This document shows, piece after piece, positions 7,809 through 18,380 of a stretch of DNA of 64,000 bases (position 1 is its first letter; each line of letters opens with the position of its first letter). Source of the stretch: Thermobifida alba. Its GTDB lineage: Bacteria > Actinomycetota > Actinomycetes > Streptosporangiales > Streptosporangiaceae. The notes under the pieces were generated by a model. It had not been told where the DNA came from. It ran no database searches and saw nothing but the letters and a program-made list of their open reading frames with translations. Where the stretch lies: NCBI RefSeq assembly GCF_023208015.1, contig NZ_CP051627.1, positions 558,001 through 622,000 of the forward strand, given 5' to 3'. Both the position numbers and the translations under genes were made by a program.

Positions 7809-9116
7809 GTGATCTCCCGAATCGATCTCCGAGGCAACCCCGCTGACCCGCGCGAGTCCCTGCCGCGCGCCGAGACCGACGTCGCGTCCGCGGTCGAGAA
7901 AGTCCGCCCCATCTGTGAAGACGTGCGCCATCGCGGGGTTGAGGCGCTGATCGAGCTGGGGGAGCGCTTCGACGGGGTGCGCCCCGCCCACCTCCGCGTC
8001 CCCGCGGACGCCCTCGACACCGCCCTGGCCGAGCTCGACCCGGCCGTGCGCGCCGCGCTGGAGGAGTCGATCCGCCGGGCCCGCCTGGTCCACCGCGACC
8101 AGCGCCGCACCGACACCACCACCCGGGTCGTCCCCGGCGGCACGGTCACCGAACGCTGGGTCCCCGTCGACCGGGTCGGGCTGTACGTGCCCGGCGGCCG
8201 CGCCGTCTACCCCTCCAGCGTCGTCATGAACGTCGTCCCCGCCCAGGAGGCCGGGGTGCCCTCCCTGGCCGTGGCCTCGCCGCCGCAGGCGGACTTCGGC
8301 GGGCTGCCGCACCCCACCATCCTGGCCGCCTGCGCCCTGCTCGGCGTCGACGAGGTCTACGCCGTGGGCGGCGCCCAGGCCGTCGCCATGTTCGCCTACG
8401 GCGCGGGCGAGTGCGCCCGCGCCGACATGGTCACCGGCCCCGGCAACATCTGGGTCGCCGCGGCCAAGCGCCTGCTCAAGGGCATCATCGGCATCGACTC
8501 CGAGGCCGGGCCCACCGAGATCGCCATCCTCGCCGACGACACCGCCGACCCCGGCTACGTCGCCGTCGACCTGATCAGCCAGGCCGAGCACGACGTCGTC
8601 GCCGCCTCGGTCCTGGTCACCCCCTCCGAGCGCCTCGCCGCCGGCGTCGAGGCCGAACTCGCCGCGAGGGTGCCCGCCACCAAGCACAGCGACCGCGTCG
8701 CCCAGGCCCTGGGCGGACCCCAGTCCGGCATCGTCCTCGTCGACGACCTCGACCACGGCCTGGACGTCGTCAACGCCTACGCCCCCGAACACCTGGAGGT
8801 CATGACCGCCGACGCCCGGTCCGTCGCCGCCCGGGTGCGCAACGCCGGAGCGATCTTCGTCGGGGACCACTCGCCGGTGTCCCTGGGCGACTACTGCGCG
8901 GGCTCCAACCACGTGCTGCCCACCGGCGGCTGCGCCTGCCACTCCTCCGGACTGAGCGTGCAGAGCTTCCTGCGCGGCATCCACGTCGTCGAGTACGACC
9001 GCGCCGCACTGGCCGAGGTCGCCCACCACGTGGTGGCCCTCGCCCAGGCCGAAGACCTTCCCGCGCACGGCGAGGCCGTCACCGCGCGCATCCCGCTGGA
9101 GGAACAGCAGACGTGA
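7809..9116 (+). CDS. hisD: Histidinol dehydrogenase
   Basis: 435 residues catalysing the last two steps of histidine synthesis, the NAD-dependent oxidation of histidinol to histidine. Family blocks are clear: [49 protein letters not shown], and the zinc-binding [17 protein letters not shown] region with the active-site His nearby. The start is GTG 7809, giving [10 protein letters not shown], a typical actinobacterial HisD opening; an in-frame ATG at 7800 overlaps the -10 hexamer and is less likely. First gene of the his operon; its stop overlaps the hisC start. Confidence 0.97.
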   Translation: MISRIDLRGNPADPRESLPRAETDVASAVEKVRPICEDVRHRGVEALIELGERFDGVRPAHLRVPADALDTALAELDPAVRAALEESIRRARLVHRDQRRTDTTTRVVPGGTVTERWVPVDRVGLYVPGGRAVYPSSVVMNVVPAQEAGVPSLAVASPPQADFGGLPHPTILAACALLGVDEVYAVGGAQAVAMFAYGAGECARADMVTGPGNIWVAAAKRLLKGIIGIDSEAGPTEIAILADDTADPGYVAVDLISQAEHDVVAASVLVTPSERLAAGVEAELAARVPATKHSDRVAQALGGPQSGIVLVDDLDHGLDVVNAYAPEHLEVMTADARSVAARVRNAGAIFVGDHSPVSLGDYCAGSNHVLPTGGCACHSSGLSVQSFLRGIHVVEYDRAALAEVAHHVVALAQAEDLPAHGEAVTARIPLEEQQT

Positions 9117-10216
9117 GCGACTTCGGACACACCGACTTCGGGCTGGAGGACCTGCCCCTCCGCGACGACCTGCGCGGACAGTCCCCCTACGGCGCCCCGC
9201 AGCTGACGGTGCGGGCCGTCCTCAACACCAACGAGAACCCGTACCCGCCGTCGCCCCGGCTGGCCGAGGCCATCGGCCGCGCCGCCGCGGAGGCGGCCGC
9301 CGGCCTCAACCGCTACCCCGACCGCGACGCCGTCGACCTGCGCCGGGCGCTCGCCGACCACCTCGGCCACGGCCTGGACGCCGCCAACGTCTGGGCCGCC
9401 AACGGCTCCAACGAGATCCTCCAGCAGATCCTGCAGGCGTTCGGCGGCCCCGACCGCACGGCCGTGGGCTTCGAGCCGTCCTACTCCATGCACCCGATCA
9501 TCGCGCGCGGCACCGCCACCGGGTGGGTGTCGGTGCCCCGCACCGCACGCTTCGAGGTGGACGCCGCCGACGCCGTGGCCGCGGTCAAGGAGCACCAGCC
9601 CTCCGTGGTCTTCCTGACCTCGCCCAACAACCCCACCGGAACCGCGCTGCCGCTGGAGACCGTCGAGGCGGTCGCCGCGGCCGCCCCCGGCGTCGTCGTG
9701 GTCGACGAGGCCTACGCCGAGTTCCGCCGCGAGGGCACCCCCAGCGCCCTGTCGCTGCTGCCCATCCACCCCAACGTCATCGTCTCGCGCACCATGTCCA
9801 AGGCGTTCGCCCTGGCCGGGGCCCGCCTCGGCTACCTCGCCGCGCACCCGGCCGTCGTCGACGCCCTGCAACTGGTGCGGCTGCCCTACCACCTGTCGGC
9901 CGTGACGCAGGCGGTGGCCCGCACCGCCCTGGAGTACGCCGACGAACTGCTGGGCGCGGTCGAGACGCTGCGCGCCGAACGCGACGCGCTCGTCGACTGG
10001 CTGCGCGCCCACGACTTCGAGGTCGCCGACTCCGACGCCAACTTCGTGCTGTTCGGCCGTCTTCCCGACCGCTCGGAGGTGTTCCGGAAACTGCTGGAAC
10101 AGGGGGTGCTCATCCGCGAGGTGGGACCACCCGAGTGGCTGCGCGTCACCGTCGGCACCCCGGAGGAGATGGCGCTCTTCCGCGACGCGCTGCTCACGGC
10201 GACCGGCCGTGCCTGA
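9113..10216 (+). CDS. hisC: Histidinol-phosphate aminotransferase
   Basis: 367-residue PLP-dependent class I/II aminotransferase converting imidazole-acetol phosphate to histidinol phosphate. Visible motifs are [12 protein letters not shown] at the N-terminus, [25 protein letters not shown], and the PLP-lysine motif [17 protein letters not shown]. The start is a GTG overlapping the hisD stop (GTGA), which is translational coupling. The lysine and the phosphate-binding Arg near the C-terminus (LRVTVGT) are in place. Confidence 0.97.
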   Translation: MSDFGHTDFGLEDLPLRDDLRGQSPYGAPQLTVRAVLNTNENPYPPSPRLAEAIGRAAAEAAAGLNRYPDRDAVDLRRALADHLGHGLDAANVWAANGSNEILQQILQAFGGPDRTAVGFEPSYSMHPIIARGTATGWVSVPRTARFEVDAADAVAAVKEHQPSVVFLTSPNNPTGTALPLETVEAVAAAAPGVVVVDEAYAEFRREGTPSALSLLPIHPNVIVSRTMSKAFALAGARLGYLAAHPAVVDALQLVRLPYHLSAVTQAVARTALEYADELLGAVETLRAERDALVDWLRAHDFEVADSDANFVLFGRLPDRSEVFRKLLEQGVLIREVGPPEWLRVTVGTPEEMALFRDALLTATGRA

Positions 10217-10285
10217 CCACGGTCCTTTCCCGACACACGACCCGACACCCGGCGGTTGGCACCGCCACGACGAGGAGAACCACCC

Positions 10286-10879
10286 ATGAGCCGCATCGGC
10301 CGCGTCGAACGCGCCACCAACGAGACCAAGGTCCTGGTCGAGATCAACCTCGACGGCACCGGCGCCGCCGACATCTCCACCGGCGTCGGCTTCTACGACC
10401 ACATGCTCCACCAGATCGCCAAGCACGGACTGTTCGACCTGACCGTGCACACCGAGGGCGACCTGCACATCGACTCCCACCACACGATGGAGGACACCGC
10501 CCTCGCCCTCGGCGCCGCCTTCCGGGAGGCCCTGGGCGACAAGACCGGGATCCGCCGTTTCGCCGACGTCAAGGTCCCCCTGGACGAGGCGCTCGCCGAG
10601 GTCACCGTCGACGTCTCGGGCCGGCCCTACCTGGTGCACTCCGAGCCCGCGGGCATGGCGCCGGTGATCGGCCGCGACTACGACACCACGATGACCCGGC
10701 ACATCTTCGAGTCCTTCGTCGCCCAGGCCCGCGTCGCGCTGCACGTCCACGTCCCCTACGGACGCAACGCCCACCACATCGTGGAGTGCCAGTTCAAGGC
10801 GCTGGCCCGGGCCCTGCGGTTCGCCTGCGAACGCGACCCCCGCGTCAGCGGGGTGCCCTCCACCAAGGGAGCCCTGTGA
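10286..10879 (+). CDS. hisB: Imidazoleglycerol-phosphate dehydratase
   Basis: 197 residues, the stand-alone dehydratase (no fused phosphatase domain, unlike the enterobacterial HisB). The two Mn-binding His clusters are visible: DSHHTMEDTALALG near residue 65 and GRNAHHIVECQFKALARALR near residue 160. The ATG at 10286 has GAGGAGA upstream. The 69-base gap from hisC has no terminator. Histidinol-phosphate phosphatase is therefore encoded elsewhere. Confidence 0.97.
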   Translation: MSRIGRVERATNETKVLVEINLDGTGAADISTGVGFYDHMLHQIAKHGLFDLTVHTEGDLHIDSHHTMEDTALALGAAFREALGDKTGIRRFADVKVPLDEALAEVTVDVSGRPYLVHSEPAGMAPVIGRDYDTTMTRHIFESFVAQARVALHVHVPYGRNAHHIVECQFKALARALRFACERDPRVSGVPSTKGAL

Positions 10880-11037
10880 GCACCACGGTCCTGGGGGTGC
10901 TGCTGATCGGCCTCGGCGGCCTGCTGTTCGGCGGCACCCTGTCGCTGTGGAAGACCAACAAGGCCATCGCCGTGGGCCTGGCCGCCTGCGCGGTCCTGGC
11001 CCTGGCGGCCGGGGTGCTGCGCCTCGGCTACTTCTGA
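10876..11037 (+). CDS. Small two-helix membrane protein in the his operon
   Basis: 53 residues starting at a GTG that overlaps the hisB stop (GTGA), ending 28 bases before hisH. It has two hydrophobic stretches ([21 protein letters not shown] and [19 protein letters not shown]) separated by a short KTNK loop. The coupled start and preserved frame support a real gene. No function is known to me; small membrane proteins between hisB and hisH occur in other actinobacteria. Confidence 0.7.
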   Translation: MSTTVLGVLLIGLGGLLFGGTLSLWKTNKAIAVGLAACAVLALAAGVLRLGYF

Positions 11038-11065
11038 CCGTCCCCACAGGAAGGCACGTCCACCC

Positions 11066-11701
11066 GTGCAGCCACACGTCGTCATCCTCGACTACGGATC
11101 GGGAAACCTGCGCTCCGCGCAGCGGGCCGTGGAACGGGTCGGCGCCCGCGTCACCGTCACCGGCGACCCGCACACCGCCCTGGAGGCCGACGGGCTCGTC
11201 GTGCCCGGCGTGGGGGCGTTCGAGACCTGCATGAGAGGGCTGCGTGCCGTCCGGGGCGACCGCGTCATCGGCAAACGCCTGGCGGGAGGCCGTCCCGTGC
11301 TGGGCATCTGCGTCGGCATGCAGGTCCTGTTCGACCGGGGGGTCGAACACGGCGTCACCACCGAGGGCTGCGGGGAGTGGCCCGGCACCGTGGACCGGCT
11401 CGACGCCCCCGTCGTCCCGCACATGGGCTGGAACACCGTCGACACGCCCGCCGGATCCGAGATGTTCGCCGGGCTCGACGAGGACACGCGCTTCTACTTC
11501 GTCCACTCCTACGGCGTGCGCGCCTGGGAGATGGAGGCGACCAGCCCACACCTGAAGCCGCCGCTGGTCACCTGGTCCACCCACGGCTCCCCGTTCGTGG
11601 CGGCCGTGGAGAACGGTCCGCTGTGGGCCACCCAGTTCCACCCGGAGAAGTCCGGTGACGCGGGGGCCCGACTGCTCGCCAACTGGATCGCGACGCTCTG
11701 A
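11066..11701 (+). CDS. hisH: Imidazole glycerol phosphate synthase, glutaminase subunit
   Basis: 211-residue class I glutamine amidotransferase supplying ammonia to HisF. The nucleophile motif is GICVGMQ (Cys near residue 84) and the His/Glu pair is in QFHPEKS near residue 195; the N-terminus [10 protein letters not shown] is typical. The start is GTG 11066, preceded by CAGGAAGG. priA follows after 66 bases and hisF beyond it. Confidence 0.97.
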   Translation: MQPHVVILDYGSGNLRSAQRAVERVGARVTVTGDPHTALEADGLVVPGVGAFETCMRGLRAVRGDRVIGKRLAGGRPVLGICVGMQVLFDRGVEHGVTTEGCGEWPGTVDRLDAPVVPHMGWNTVDTPAGSEMFAGLDEDTRFYFVHSYGVRAWEMEATSPHLKPPLVTWSTHGSPFVAAVENGPLWATQFHPEKSGDAGARLLANWIATL

Positions 11702-11767
11702 ACAGGCCGTCACGCGGCCGGACAGGCCCTGACGCCACCCTCCCATCTCCGTGAAAGGTTCACCCAC

Positions 11768-12505
11768 ATGGCGCCCACACTCGAACTCCTGCCCGCCGTC
11801 GACGTCGCGGGCGGCCAGGCAGTGCAACTCGTCCAGGGCAGGGCGGACACCGGCGGCCGGTACGGCGACCCGCTGGAAGCGGCCCTGGCCTGGCAGAACG
11901 CCGGAGCCGAGTGGATCCACCTGGTCGACCTGGACGCCGCCTTCGGCCGGGGCCACAACCGGGAACTGCTGGCCTCCATCGTCGGTAGGCTCGACGTCCA
12001 GGTGGAACTGTCCGGGGGAATCCGCGACGACGAGTCGCTGAACGCGGCGCTGGCCACGGGGTGCCGCCGCGTCAACATCGGCACCGCCGCACTGGAGAAC
12101 CCCGACTGGTGCGCCAGGATCATCGCCGAGCACGGCGACCGGATCGCCATCGGCCTGGACGTGCGCGGCACCACCCTGGCCGCGCGCGGCTGGACCCGCG
12201 AGGGCGGCGACCTGTACGAGACCCTGGAGCGCCTGGAGGCCGCGGGCTGCGCCCGCTACGTCGTCACCGACGTCAACAAGGACGGCACCCTCAAGGGCCC
12301 CAACCTCGACCTGCTGCGGGACGTGTGCTCGCGCACGGACAGGCCGGTCGTGGCCAGCGGCGGCGTGTCCAGCCTCGACGACCTGCGGGCACTGGCGGCC
12401 CTGGTGCCCGAGGGAGTGGAGGGCGCCATCATGGGCACCGCCCTGTACGAGGGCGCGTTCACCCTGGAGGAGGCCCTGGCCGTGGTGCGGGAGGCCGCCC
12501 GATGA
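11768..12505 (+). CDS. priA: Bifunctional phosphoribosyl isomerase A (HisA/TrpF activities)
   Basis: 245-residue (beta/alpha)8 barrel. The N-terminal catalytic Asp is in [10 protein letters not shown] and the C-terminal one in [14 protein letters not shown]; the two phosphate-binding motifs (SGGIRDDES and [11 protein letters not shown]) are intact. In actinobacteria lacking trpF this enzyme isomerises both ProFAR (histidine) and phosphoribosyl-anthranilate (tryptophan). No trpF is seen among the trp genes 9 kb away, which supports the bifunctional call. The ATG at 11768 has GTGAAAGG upstream. Its stop overlaps the hisF start (ATGA). Confidence 0.93.
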   Translation: MAPTLELLPAVDVAGGQAVQLVQGRADTGGRYGDPLEAALAWQNAGAEWIHLVDLDAAFGRGHNRELLASIVGRLDVQVELSGGIRDDESLNAALATGCRRVNIGTAALENPDWCARIIAEHGDRIAIGLDVRGTTLAARGWTREGGDLYETLERLEAAGCARYVVTDVNKDGTLKGPNLDLLRDVCSRTDRPVVASGGVSSLDDLRALAALVPEGVEGAIMGTALYEGAFTLEEALAVVREAAR

Positions 12506-13272
12506 GCCTGGCGGTCCGTGTCATCCCGTGCCTGGACGTCGACGCGGGACGGGTGGTCAAGGGCGTCAACTTCCAGAACCTGCGGGACGCGGGCGACCCC
12601 GTCGAACTGGCCCGGCGCTACGGCGCCGAGGGCGCCGACGAACTGACCTTCCTGGACGTCACCGCCTCCAGCGGCAACCGCGAGACCACCTACGACGTGG
12701 TGCGCCGCACCGCCGAACAGGTGTTCATCCCGCTCACCGTCGGCGGCGGAGTGCGCAGCACCGACGACGTCGACCGGCTGCTGCGCGCCGGAGCGGACAA
12801 GGTCGGCGTCAACACCGCCGCGGTCCGCCGCCCCGAACTGGTCCGGGAGATCGCCCAGCGGTTCGGCAGCCAGGTCCTGGTCCTCTCCGCCGACGTGCGG
12901 CGCACCGCCGACGGCACCGCCACCCCCAGCGGCTTCGAGGTCACCACGCACGGCGGCCGCCAGGGGACCGGCATCGACGCGGTCGAGTGGGTCCAGCAGG
13001 CCGTGGAACTCGGCGCCGGCGAGATCCTGCTCAACTCCATGGACGCCGACGGCACCAAGAACGGATTCGACCTGGAGCTGATCCGTGCGGTGCGCGAGGT
13101 GGTGACCGTGCCGCTGATCGCCAGCGGAGGAGCGGGCGCCGTGGAGCACTTCGCCCCGGCCGTGGAGGCGGGCGCCGACGCGGTCCTGGCCGCCAGCGTG
13201 TTCCACTTCGGCGAGTTCACCATCAACGACGTCAAGGCGGACCTGCGCGCCAAGGGCCATCCGGTGCGCTGA
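12502..13272 (+). CDS. hisF: Imidazole glycerol phosphate synthase, cyclase subunit
   Basis: 256-residue (beta/alpha)8 barrel with both catalytic aspartates: [18 protein letters not shown] at the N-terminus and [18 protein letters not shown] in the second half. With HisH it makes IGP and AICAR. The start overlaps the priA stop. Last gene of the operon; a strong hairpin follows 34 bases downstream. Confidence 0.98.
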   Translation: MSLAVRVIPCLDVDAGRVVKGVNFQNLRDAGDPVELARRYGAEGADELTFLDVTASSGNRETTYDVVRRTAEQVFIPLTVGGGVRSTDDVDRLLRAGADKVGVNTAAVRRPELVREIAQRFGSQVLVLSADVRRTADGTATPSGFEVTTHGGRQGTGIDAVEWVQQAVELGAGEILLNSMDADGTKNGFDLELIRAVREVVTVPLIASGGAGAVEHFAPAVEAGADAVLAASVFHFGEFTINDVKADLRAKGHPVR

Positions 13273-13306
13273 AGCACGGCCCCGGCACGGGGCCGCACGA
13301 CACCGG

Positions 13307-13340
13307 CCGGGGGCGGGACCGTCGCGGGTCCCGCCCCCGG
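13307..13340 (+). terminator. Terminator of the his operon
   Basis: A perfect 14-bp GC stem (13307-13320 with 13327-13340) with a 6-base loop, followed by CGTTCTT. It lies 34 bases after the hisF stop. Confidence 0.8.
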
Positions 13341-13607
13341 CGTTCTTCGGCCGGCTCGGGGAGGAGGCCGGGGGCGGCTCCGAGCGGCCCCCGCCGGGAG
13401 ACCGCCGCCCCGCACCGGCCCCGCGAACGGGACCCCGGCGACGGTGGCCACAAGCGGACACTCCTGCCGTGGGCGGACGGAATAGCCGAGTTGTCCACAA
13501 CGCTGAACCAGACCGGTGCAGTCCGACAGTCCGGTGGGTACGGTGGGAAACCGTTGCGCCTGCCAGGGGAGGGCGCCAACCACCGCAACAACACAACGGG
13601 GGGACGA
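13341..13607. other. Intergenic leader upstream of the ABC exporter
   Basis: No gene seen. It holds the his terminator at its left edge and must contain the exporter promoter. A run near 13483-13520 (GAATAGCC, TTGTCCACAACG) is less GC-rich than its surroundings, but no clean -35/-10 pair is convincing. Confidence 0.4.
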
Positions 13608-15515
13608 ATGGCACAGGGGTCGGCCGCCGCGAAGTCCAACGCCGGCTCTCGGGTCTTCACCGAGGGGATGCGCGTCCTGTGGACCGCGATCCGCACCGAA
13701 CCGGCGGTCTTCACCGCCGCACTGGTCGGCGCAGTGCTCTACGCGGCCGCCTCCGTCGCCTCCGCCTCCGTCCTCGGAGCCGTCTCCGAACAGGTCATCC
13801 TGCCCGCCGTCGAGAACGGACACACCACCACCGCCGCGGTGGCCACCGCCGCGGCGGTGGTCTTCGGCGTCGGCGCGCTCAGGGCGCTGGGCCTGGGCGC
13901 ACGCCGCTTCTACGCCGGCCTCATGCAGTTCCGCATGCAGGCGCGGTACCGGCGCGCGGTCGCCCGCAAGTACCTGCAGCTGCCGCTGGCCTGGCACCAG
14001 CGCCACCCCGCCGGACAGCTGCTGTCCAACGCCAACGCCGACGTCGAGGCCGCCTGGCAGCCGCTCGCACCGCTGCCGATGGCCGTGGGCAGCGTCGTCA
14101 TGCTGCTGATCGCCGCCGTCGCGATGCTCGTCACCGACCCGGTGCTCGCCCTGGTGGGCTTCGTGGTCTTTCCCACGCTGGCCGTGGCCAACATCGTGTT
14201 CCAACGCAGGGTCTCACCCGCCGCCACCCGCGCCCAGGCGCTGCGCTCCCAGGTCAGCGAGGTCGCGCACGAGTCCTTCGACGGCGCGCTCGTGGTCAAG
14301 ACGCTGGGCCGCGAGGACACCGAGACGGAACGGTTCGCCCGTGCCGCCGACCAGCTGCGCGACGCCCAGATCAGGGTCGGTCGGATGCGCGCCGCGTTCG
14401 ACCCGCTCCTGGAGGCGCTGCCCAACCTCGGCGTGCTGGTGGTGCTGCTCATCGGCCTGATCCGCCTCGACCTGGGCGCCGTCACCTCCGGCGAGGTCGT
14501 CCAGATCGCCTACCTGTTCACCCTGCTGTCGCTGCCGGTGCGCTCCCTCGGCTGGCTGCTGGGGGACCTGCCGCGCAGCGTGGTGGGGTGGCGGCGGGTC
14601 AGCGCGGTGCTCGACGCCGAGGGCGGCACCGACCACGGCGACGCCGTGCTCCGCGGCGAGGGCGGCCTGGCGGTCAGCGTCCGCGGCCTCAGCTTCTCCT
14701 ACGTCGACACCTACACCGAGAACCGCGACGACGGCGGACGCGGCCTGAACGCGGACGGCGACGCGGAGCTGCCGCGCACCACCGTCCTGCGCGACGTGCA
14801 CCTGGAACTGGCCCCCGGACGGGTCACCGCCCTGGTCGGCCCCACCGGGGCGGGCAAGTCCACCCTCACCATGCTGCTGGCCAGGCTGGTCGACCCGGAC
14901 CGGGGCGAGGTGCTCGTCAACGGGGTCGACGCCCGCCACTACGCTCCCGGGGAACTGTCCCGCGCCGTCGCCCTGGTCCCGCAGACCACGTTCGTCTTCG
15001 ACGACAGCGTCCGCGACAACATCACCCTGGGCATGGACGTCGACGACGCCGCCGTGTGGCAGGCGCTGCGGCTGGCCCGCGCCGACTCCTTCGTCGCCGC
15101 CCTCCCACAGGGGCTCGACACCCGGCTCGGCGAGCGCGGCACCAGCCTGTCCGGCGGCCAGCGCCAACGCCTGGCCCTGGCCCGCGCCCTGGTCCGCCGC
15201 CCCCGACTGCTCATCCTGGACGACGCCACCTCCGCGGTCGATCCCCAGGTCGAGGCGCAGATCCTGGGCGGGCTGCGGGAAGCCGACCTCGCGGGAGCCA
15301 CCGTCGTCGTCGTGGCCTACCGCAGGGCCACCATCGAACTCGCCGACGAGGTCGTCTACCTCGAACAGGGCACGGTCCGCGACCGGGGGACCCACGAGGA
15401 GCTGCTGGTGCGCTCCCCCGGATACCACCGGCTCGTCACCGCCTACGAGCAGGCCGCCGCACAACGCAGAGCCGAAGCCGCCGCCCGACCCGCCGACCAG
15501 GAGGCCCTCCGATGA
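13608..15515 (+). CDS. ABC exporter half-transporter, chain 1 (degenerate ATP site)
   Basis: 635 residues: six membrane helices (about residues 30-310) and a C-terminal nucleotide-binding domain. Walker A GPTGAGKST and signature LSGGQRQ are canonical. Walker B reads LLILDDATSAVD, with Asp where the catalytic Glu should be, and the H-loop reads VVVAYRRAT, with Tyr in place of His. A 20-residue acidic insert (near YTENRDDGGRGLNADGDAE) precedes the NBD core. The start is ATG 13608. It overlaps chain 2 by four bases, and the two form a heterodimer of the TM287/288 type. Substrate unknown. Confidence 0.92.
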   Translation: MAQGSAAAKSNAGSRVFTEGMRVLWTAIRTEPAVFTAALVGAVLYAAASVASASVLGAVSEQVILPAVENGHTTTAAVATAAAVVFGVGALRALGLGARRFYAGLMQFRMQARYRRAVARKYLQLPLAWHQRHPAGQLLSNANADVEAAWQPLAPLPMAVGSVVMLLIAAVAMLVTDPVLALVGFVVFPTLAVANIVFQRRVSPAATRAQALRSQVSEVAHESFDGALVVKTLGREDTETERFARAADQLRDAQIRVGRMRAAFDPLLEALPNLGVLVVLLIGLIRLDLGAVTSGEVVQIAYLFTLLSLPVRSLGWLLGDLPRSVVGWRRVSAVLDAEGGTDHGDAVLRGEGGLAVSVRGLSFSYVDTYTENRDDGGRGLNADGDAELPRTTVLRDVHLELAPGRVTALVGPTGAGKSTLTMLLARLVDPDRGEVLVNGVDARHYAPGELSRAVALVPQTTFVFDDSVRDNITLGMDVDDAAVWQALRLARADSFVAALPQGLDTRLGERGTSLSGGQRQRLALARALVRRPRLLILDDATSAVDPQVEAQILGGLREADLAGATVVVVAYRRATIELADEVVYLEQGTVRDRGTHEELLVRSPGYHRLVTAYEQAAAQRRAEAAARPADQEALR

Positions 15516-17335
15516 GCGCCCCGGCCCGCACCCGGACCCCCCGCACCGACAACCGGAAGACCGCCCCCGCGCTGCACCGCTCCACCGACTCGGCGTGGGC
15601 CACCCTGCGCCGCGGCATCGCGCTGTCCCCCGAGTTCACCCGCGGACTGGCGGTCACCGTCACCCTCGCGGCACTCGCCACCGTCGGCAAGGTCGTGGTG
15701 CCCCTGGCGGTGCAGCAGATCATCGACAACGGCCTGCTCGCCGAGGGCGGCCCGGACATCGGTTTCGTGGTCGGCACGGTCGCACTGTGCGCCGTCCTGG
15801 TCGCCGTCACCGCGCTGTGCTCCTACGCGATGAACACACGCCTGTACCGGTCCACCGAGTCGGGCCTGGCCACCCTGCGCCGCAAGGCGTTCCGCCACGT
15901 GCACGACCTGTCGGTGCTCACCCAGAACAGCGAACGCAAGGGCGCCCTGGTGTCCCGGGTCACCAGCGACGTCGACCAGATCAGCACCTTCATGCAGTGG
16001 GGCGGCATCCTGCTGGTGGTCAGCACCGGGCAGTTGGCGATCGCCACCGTGCTCATGGCCGTGTACTCCTGGCAGCTGACCCTGCTGGTGTGGGTGTGCT
16101 TCCTGCCCCTGCTGTTCGGGGTGCGCCGGCTGCAGCGGCTGCTGTCCAAGGCCTACCTGAAGGTGCGGGAACGCACCGGCGAGATGCTCGGCGTCGTCAG
16201 CGAGACCGTCGTCGGCGCCGCGGTCATCCGCGCCCACGGCACCGAGCAGCGCACCGCCGCACGCGTCGACACGACCGTCCTGGCCACCCGCGCCGCCCAG
16301 GTCAGGGCCCAGCGCCTGTCCATGGCCATCTCCCCGCTCGCCGAACTCGTCTCGGCGTTCACCTACGCGGTCGTCATCGCGGTCGGGGTGGCGCTGGGCG
16401 TCACGGGCTCCCTCACCGCCGGGCAGCTGGTGGCCTTCCTGTTCCTCATCAACCTGTTCATCGCGCCCATGACCATGGCCACGGAGATCTTCAACGAGGC
16501 GCAGAACGCGATCGCCGGATGGCGCAGGGTGCTCGGCGTCCTCGACACCGACCCCGACATCGCCGACCCCGGCCCCGCCGGCAGGCAGCTGCCGCGCGGC
16601 CCCGTCACGATCCGCTTCGACCACGTCAGCTACGCCTACCCCGGCGGCCCCCGCGTGCTCGACGACATCGACGTGGAGATCGCCCCGGGCAGCCGCGTCG
16701 CGGTCGTCGGCGAGACCGGCTCCGGCAAGACCACCTTCGTCAAACTGCTCACCCGACTCATGGACCCGGTCGAGGGCACGGTCCTGCTGGACGGGGTCGA
16801 CCTGCGCGACGTGACGTTCCCCTCGCTGCGGTCCCGGGTGGTCATGGTCCCCCAGGAAGGCTTCCTGTTCGACAGCACCCTGGGCGACAACATCCGCTTC
16901 GCCCGCCCCGAGGCCACCGACGAGCAGATCAGCGAGGCGATCGCCGAACTGGGACTGCGTGACTGGCTGGACAGCCTGCCGCACGGCCTGGACACCCCCG
17001 TGGGACAGCGCGGCGAGTCCCTGTCGGCGGGGGAGCGCCAGCTCGTGGCCCTGGTCCGGGCCTTCATCGCCGACCCCGACCTGCTGGTCCTGGACGAGGC
17101 CACCTCGGCGGTCGACCCGGCCACCGAAGTGCGTATCCAACACGCCCTGGACCGGCTCACCCGGGGCCGCACCTCGGTGGCGATCGCGCACCGGCTCTCC
17201 ACCGCGGAGGCCGCCGACGAGGTGCTCGTCTTCGACCGCGGCCGCATCGTGCAACGCGGCACCCACACCGACCTCGTCGCGTGTCCGGGCGTCTACGCGG
17301 ACCTGCACGCCTCCTGGGTGAGCAGTTCGGCGTGA
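15512..17335 (+). CDS. ABC exporter half-transporter, chain 2 (catalytic ATP site)
   Basis: 607 residues with the same permease-NBD layout. Walker A GETGSGKTT, Walker B LLVLDEATSAVD with the catalytic Glu, and H-loop VAIAHRLST are all canonical. The signature is LSAGERQ instead of LSGGQ. In the heterodimer this altered signature faces the degenerate Walker motifs of chain 1, so one composite site is impaired and the other is intact. Its ATG overlaps the chain 1 stop (ATGA). The drug or lipid transported cannot be told from the sequence. Confidence 0.93.
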   Translation: MSAPARTRTPRTDNRKTAPALHRSTDSAWATLRRGIALSPEFTRGLAVTVTLAALATVGKVVVPLAVQQIIDNGLLAEGGPDIGFVVGTVALCAVLVAVTALCSYAMNTRLYRSTESGLATLRRKAFRHVHDLSVLTQNSERKGALVSRVTSDVDQISTFMQWGGILLVVSTGQLAIATVLMAVYSWQLTLLVWVCFLPLLFGVRRLQRLLSKAYLKVRERTGEMLGVVSETVVGAAVIRAHGTEQRTAARVDTTVLATRAAQVRAQRLSMAISPLAELVSAFTYAVVIAVGVALGVTGSLTAGQLVAFLFLINLFIAPMTMATEIFNEAQNAIAGWRRVLGVLDTDPDIADPGPAGRQLPRGPVTIRFDHVSYAYPGGPRVLDDIDVEIAPGSRVAVVGETGSGKTTFVKLLTRLMDPVEGTVLLDGVDLRDVTFPSLRSRVVMVPQEGFLFDSTLGDNIRFARPEATDEQISEAIAELGLRDWLDSLPHGLDTPVGQRGESLSAGERQLVALVRAFIADPDLLVLDEATSAVDPATEVRIQHALDRLTRGRTSVAIAHRLSTAEAADEVLVFDRGRIVQRGTHTDLVACPGVYADLHASWVSSSA

Positions 17336-17396
17336 GCACGGGGAGACGGGCGGGCCCGGTTCCCCGGACGCGGCGGACTCCCCGCCCCCGCGCCGC

Positions 17397-18380
17397 TCAG
17401 CCGCCGCGCTCCCGCCACCAGTGCAGCGCCAGCAGTTCGGCGACCAGCGGGTCGACGAGCAGACGCACGTCCGGGTCGTTCTCCCCCGGGTAGCGCAGAC
17501 TCACCGCCGCCCCCGGGACCTCCCCGCCCACGGCGACGAACACGCCCCGCAGCGCGGCCAGGTGCTCGGCGAACCGCCCGTCGAACCGCGACCCGGTGAA
17601 CAGCAGCGCGCGGTAGTCCTGCACCGCCGCCAGATAGCGGTCGACGTGCGACCACTCACCGGTCTCGCAGGCGTGGGCGACCAGCACCGGGCCGCGCCGC
17701 AGCGTCAACGCGCCGAACCGGGCCGAGGCCAGCAGCTCCGCCGGGGCCACCAGCGCCGTCCCGGAACGTCCCCGCAACGCCTCGGCGACCCCGGGCACCC
17801 AGGACGGGGCGCGCTCCCACAGGTCGGTGACGGAGTTCGCCGCGCGCCGCAGCGTCGCCGACGGGTCGGCCACCCCCGGCGCGGCCGCGCCCAGCCGGGC
17901 CGCCAGCACCAGCAGCAGCGCCACCGCCTGCTGGTAGGCCACCACCTCCAGCTCCCGGGCGGAGCCGTCGGCCATGAGCGGCGCCACCACGTCGGCGTAG
18001 CGGGCCTCGGGGGACTCGGGGGAGTCGGTCAGCACGACCACCGGGCCGGAGTGCGCGTAGCGTTCCAGCGACTCGCGCAGCTCACGCCGCCCACTGCCCA
18101 GCGCCACCGCCACCACCAGGGTGTCCGGGCCGCCGGGGGGAAGGTGCGCCGAGGTCGCGGACTCGGCGAACGCCCCCAGGCCGAAACGGCGCATCCGCAG
18201 GCCCGCGGCCTGGCAGGCGTAGTACCCCGCCCCCACCCCCAGCAGCACGACCGCGGCGGGCTCGTCGTCCAGCAGGGAGGGCAGCGCCGCATAGGGGTCG
18301 TGGCGGGACAGGTGGTCGGCCAGTCCGTGCAGGGCCGCGGCCTTGGCGGACAGGTCGGCCGCGAGTTGTTCGACGGTCAC
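17397..18380 (-). CDS. SIS-domain protein (phosphosugar isomerase-like)
   Basis: About 327 residues with tandem SIS-like Rossmann halves: [44 protein letters not shown] and [19 protein letters not shown] in the first half, [21 protein letters not shown] in the second. The layout resembles bifunctional phosphoglucose/phosphomannose isomerases, but the strictly conserved catalytic Glu/His cannot be placed with confidence. The start chosen is the second of two adjacent GTGs (18380), five bases after GGAG. It is convergent with the ABC exporter and divergent from hisI. Function is uncertain. Confidence 0.7.
   Translation of the reverse strand: MTVEQLAADLSAKAAALHGLADHLSRHDPYAALPSLLDDEPAAVVLLGVGAGYYACQAAGLRMRRFGLGAFAESATSAHLPPGGPDTLVVAVALGSGRRELRESLERYAHSGPVVVLTDSPESPEARYADVVAPLMADGSARELEVVAYQQAVALLLVLAARLGAAAPGVADPSATLRRAANSVTDLWERAPSWVPGVAEALRGRSGTALVAPAELLASARFGALTLRRGPVLVAHACETGEWSHVDRYLAAVQDYRALLFTGSRFDGRFAEHLAALRGVFVAVGGEVPGAAVSLRYPGENDPDVRLLVDPLVAELLALHWWRERGG

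Noticed and set aside
8891-12133. Long minus-strand open frame opposite the his operon
   Set aside because: Same GC-bias artefact; the plus strand carries clear his genes throughout.
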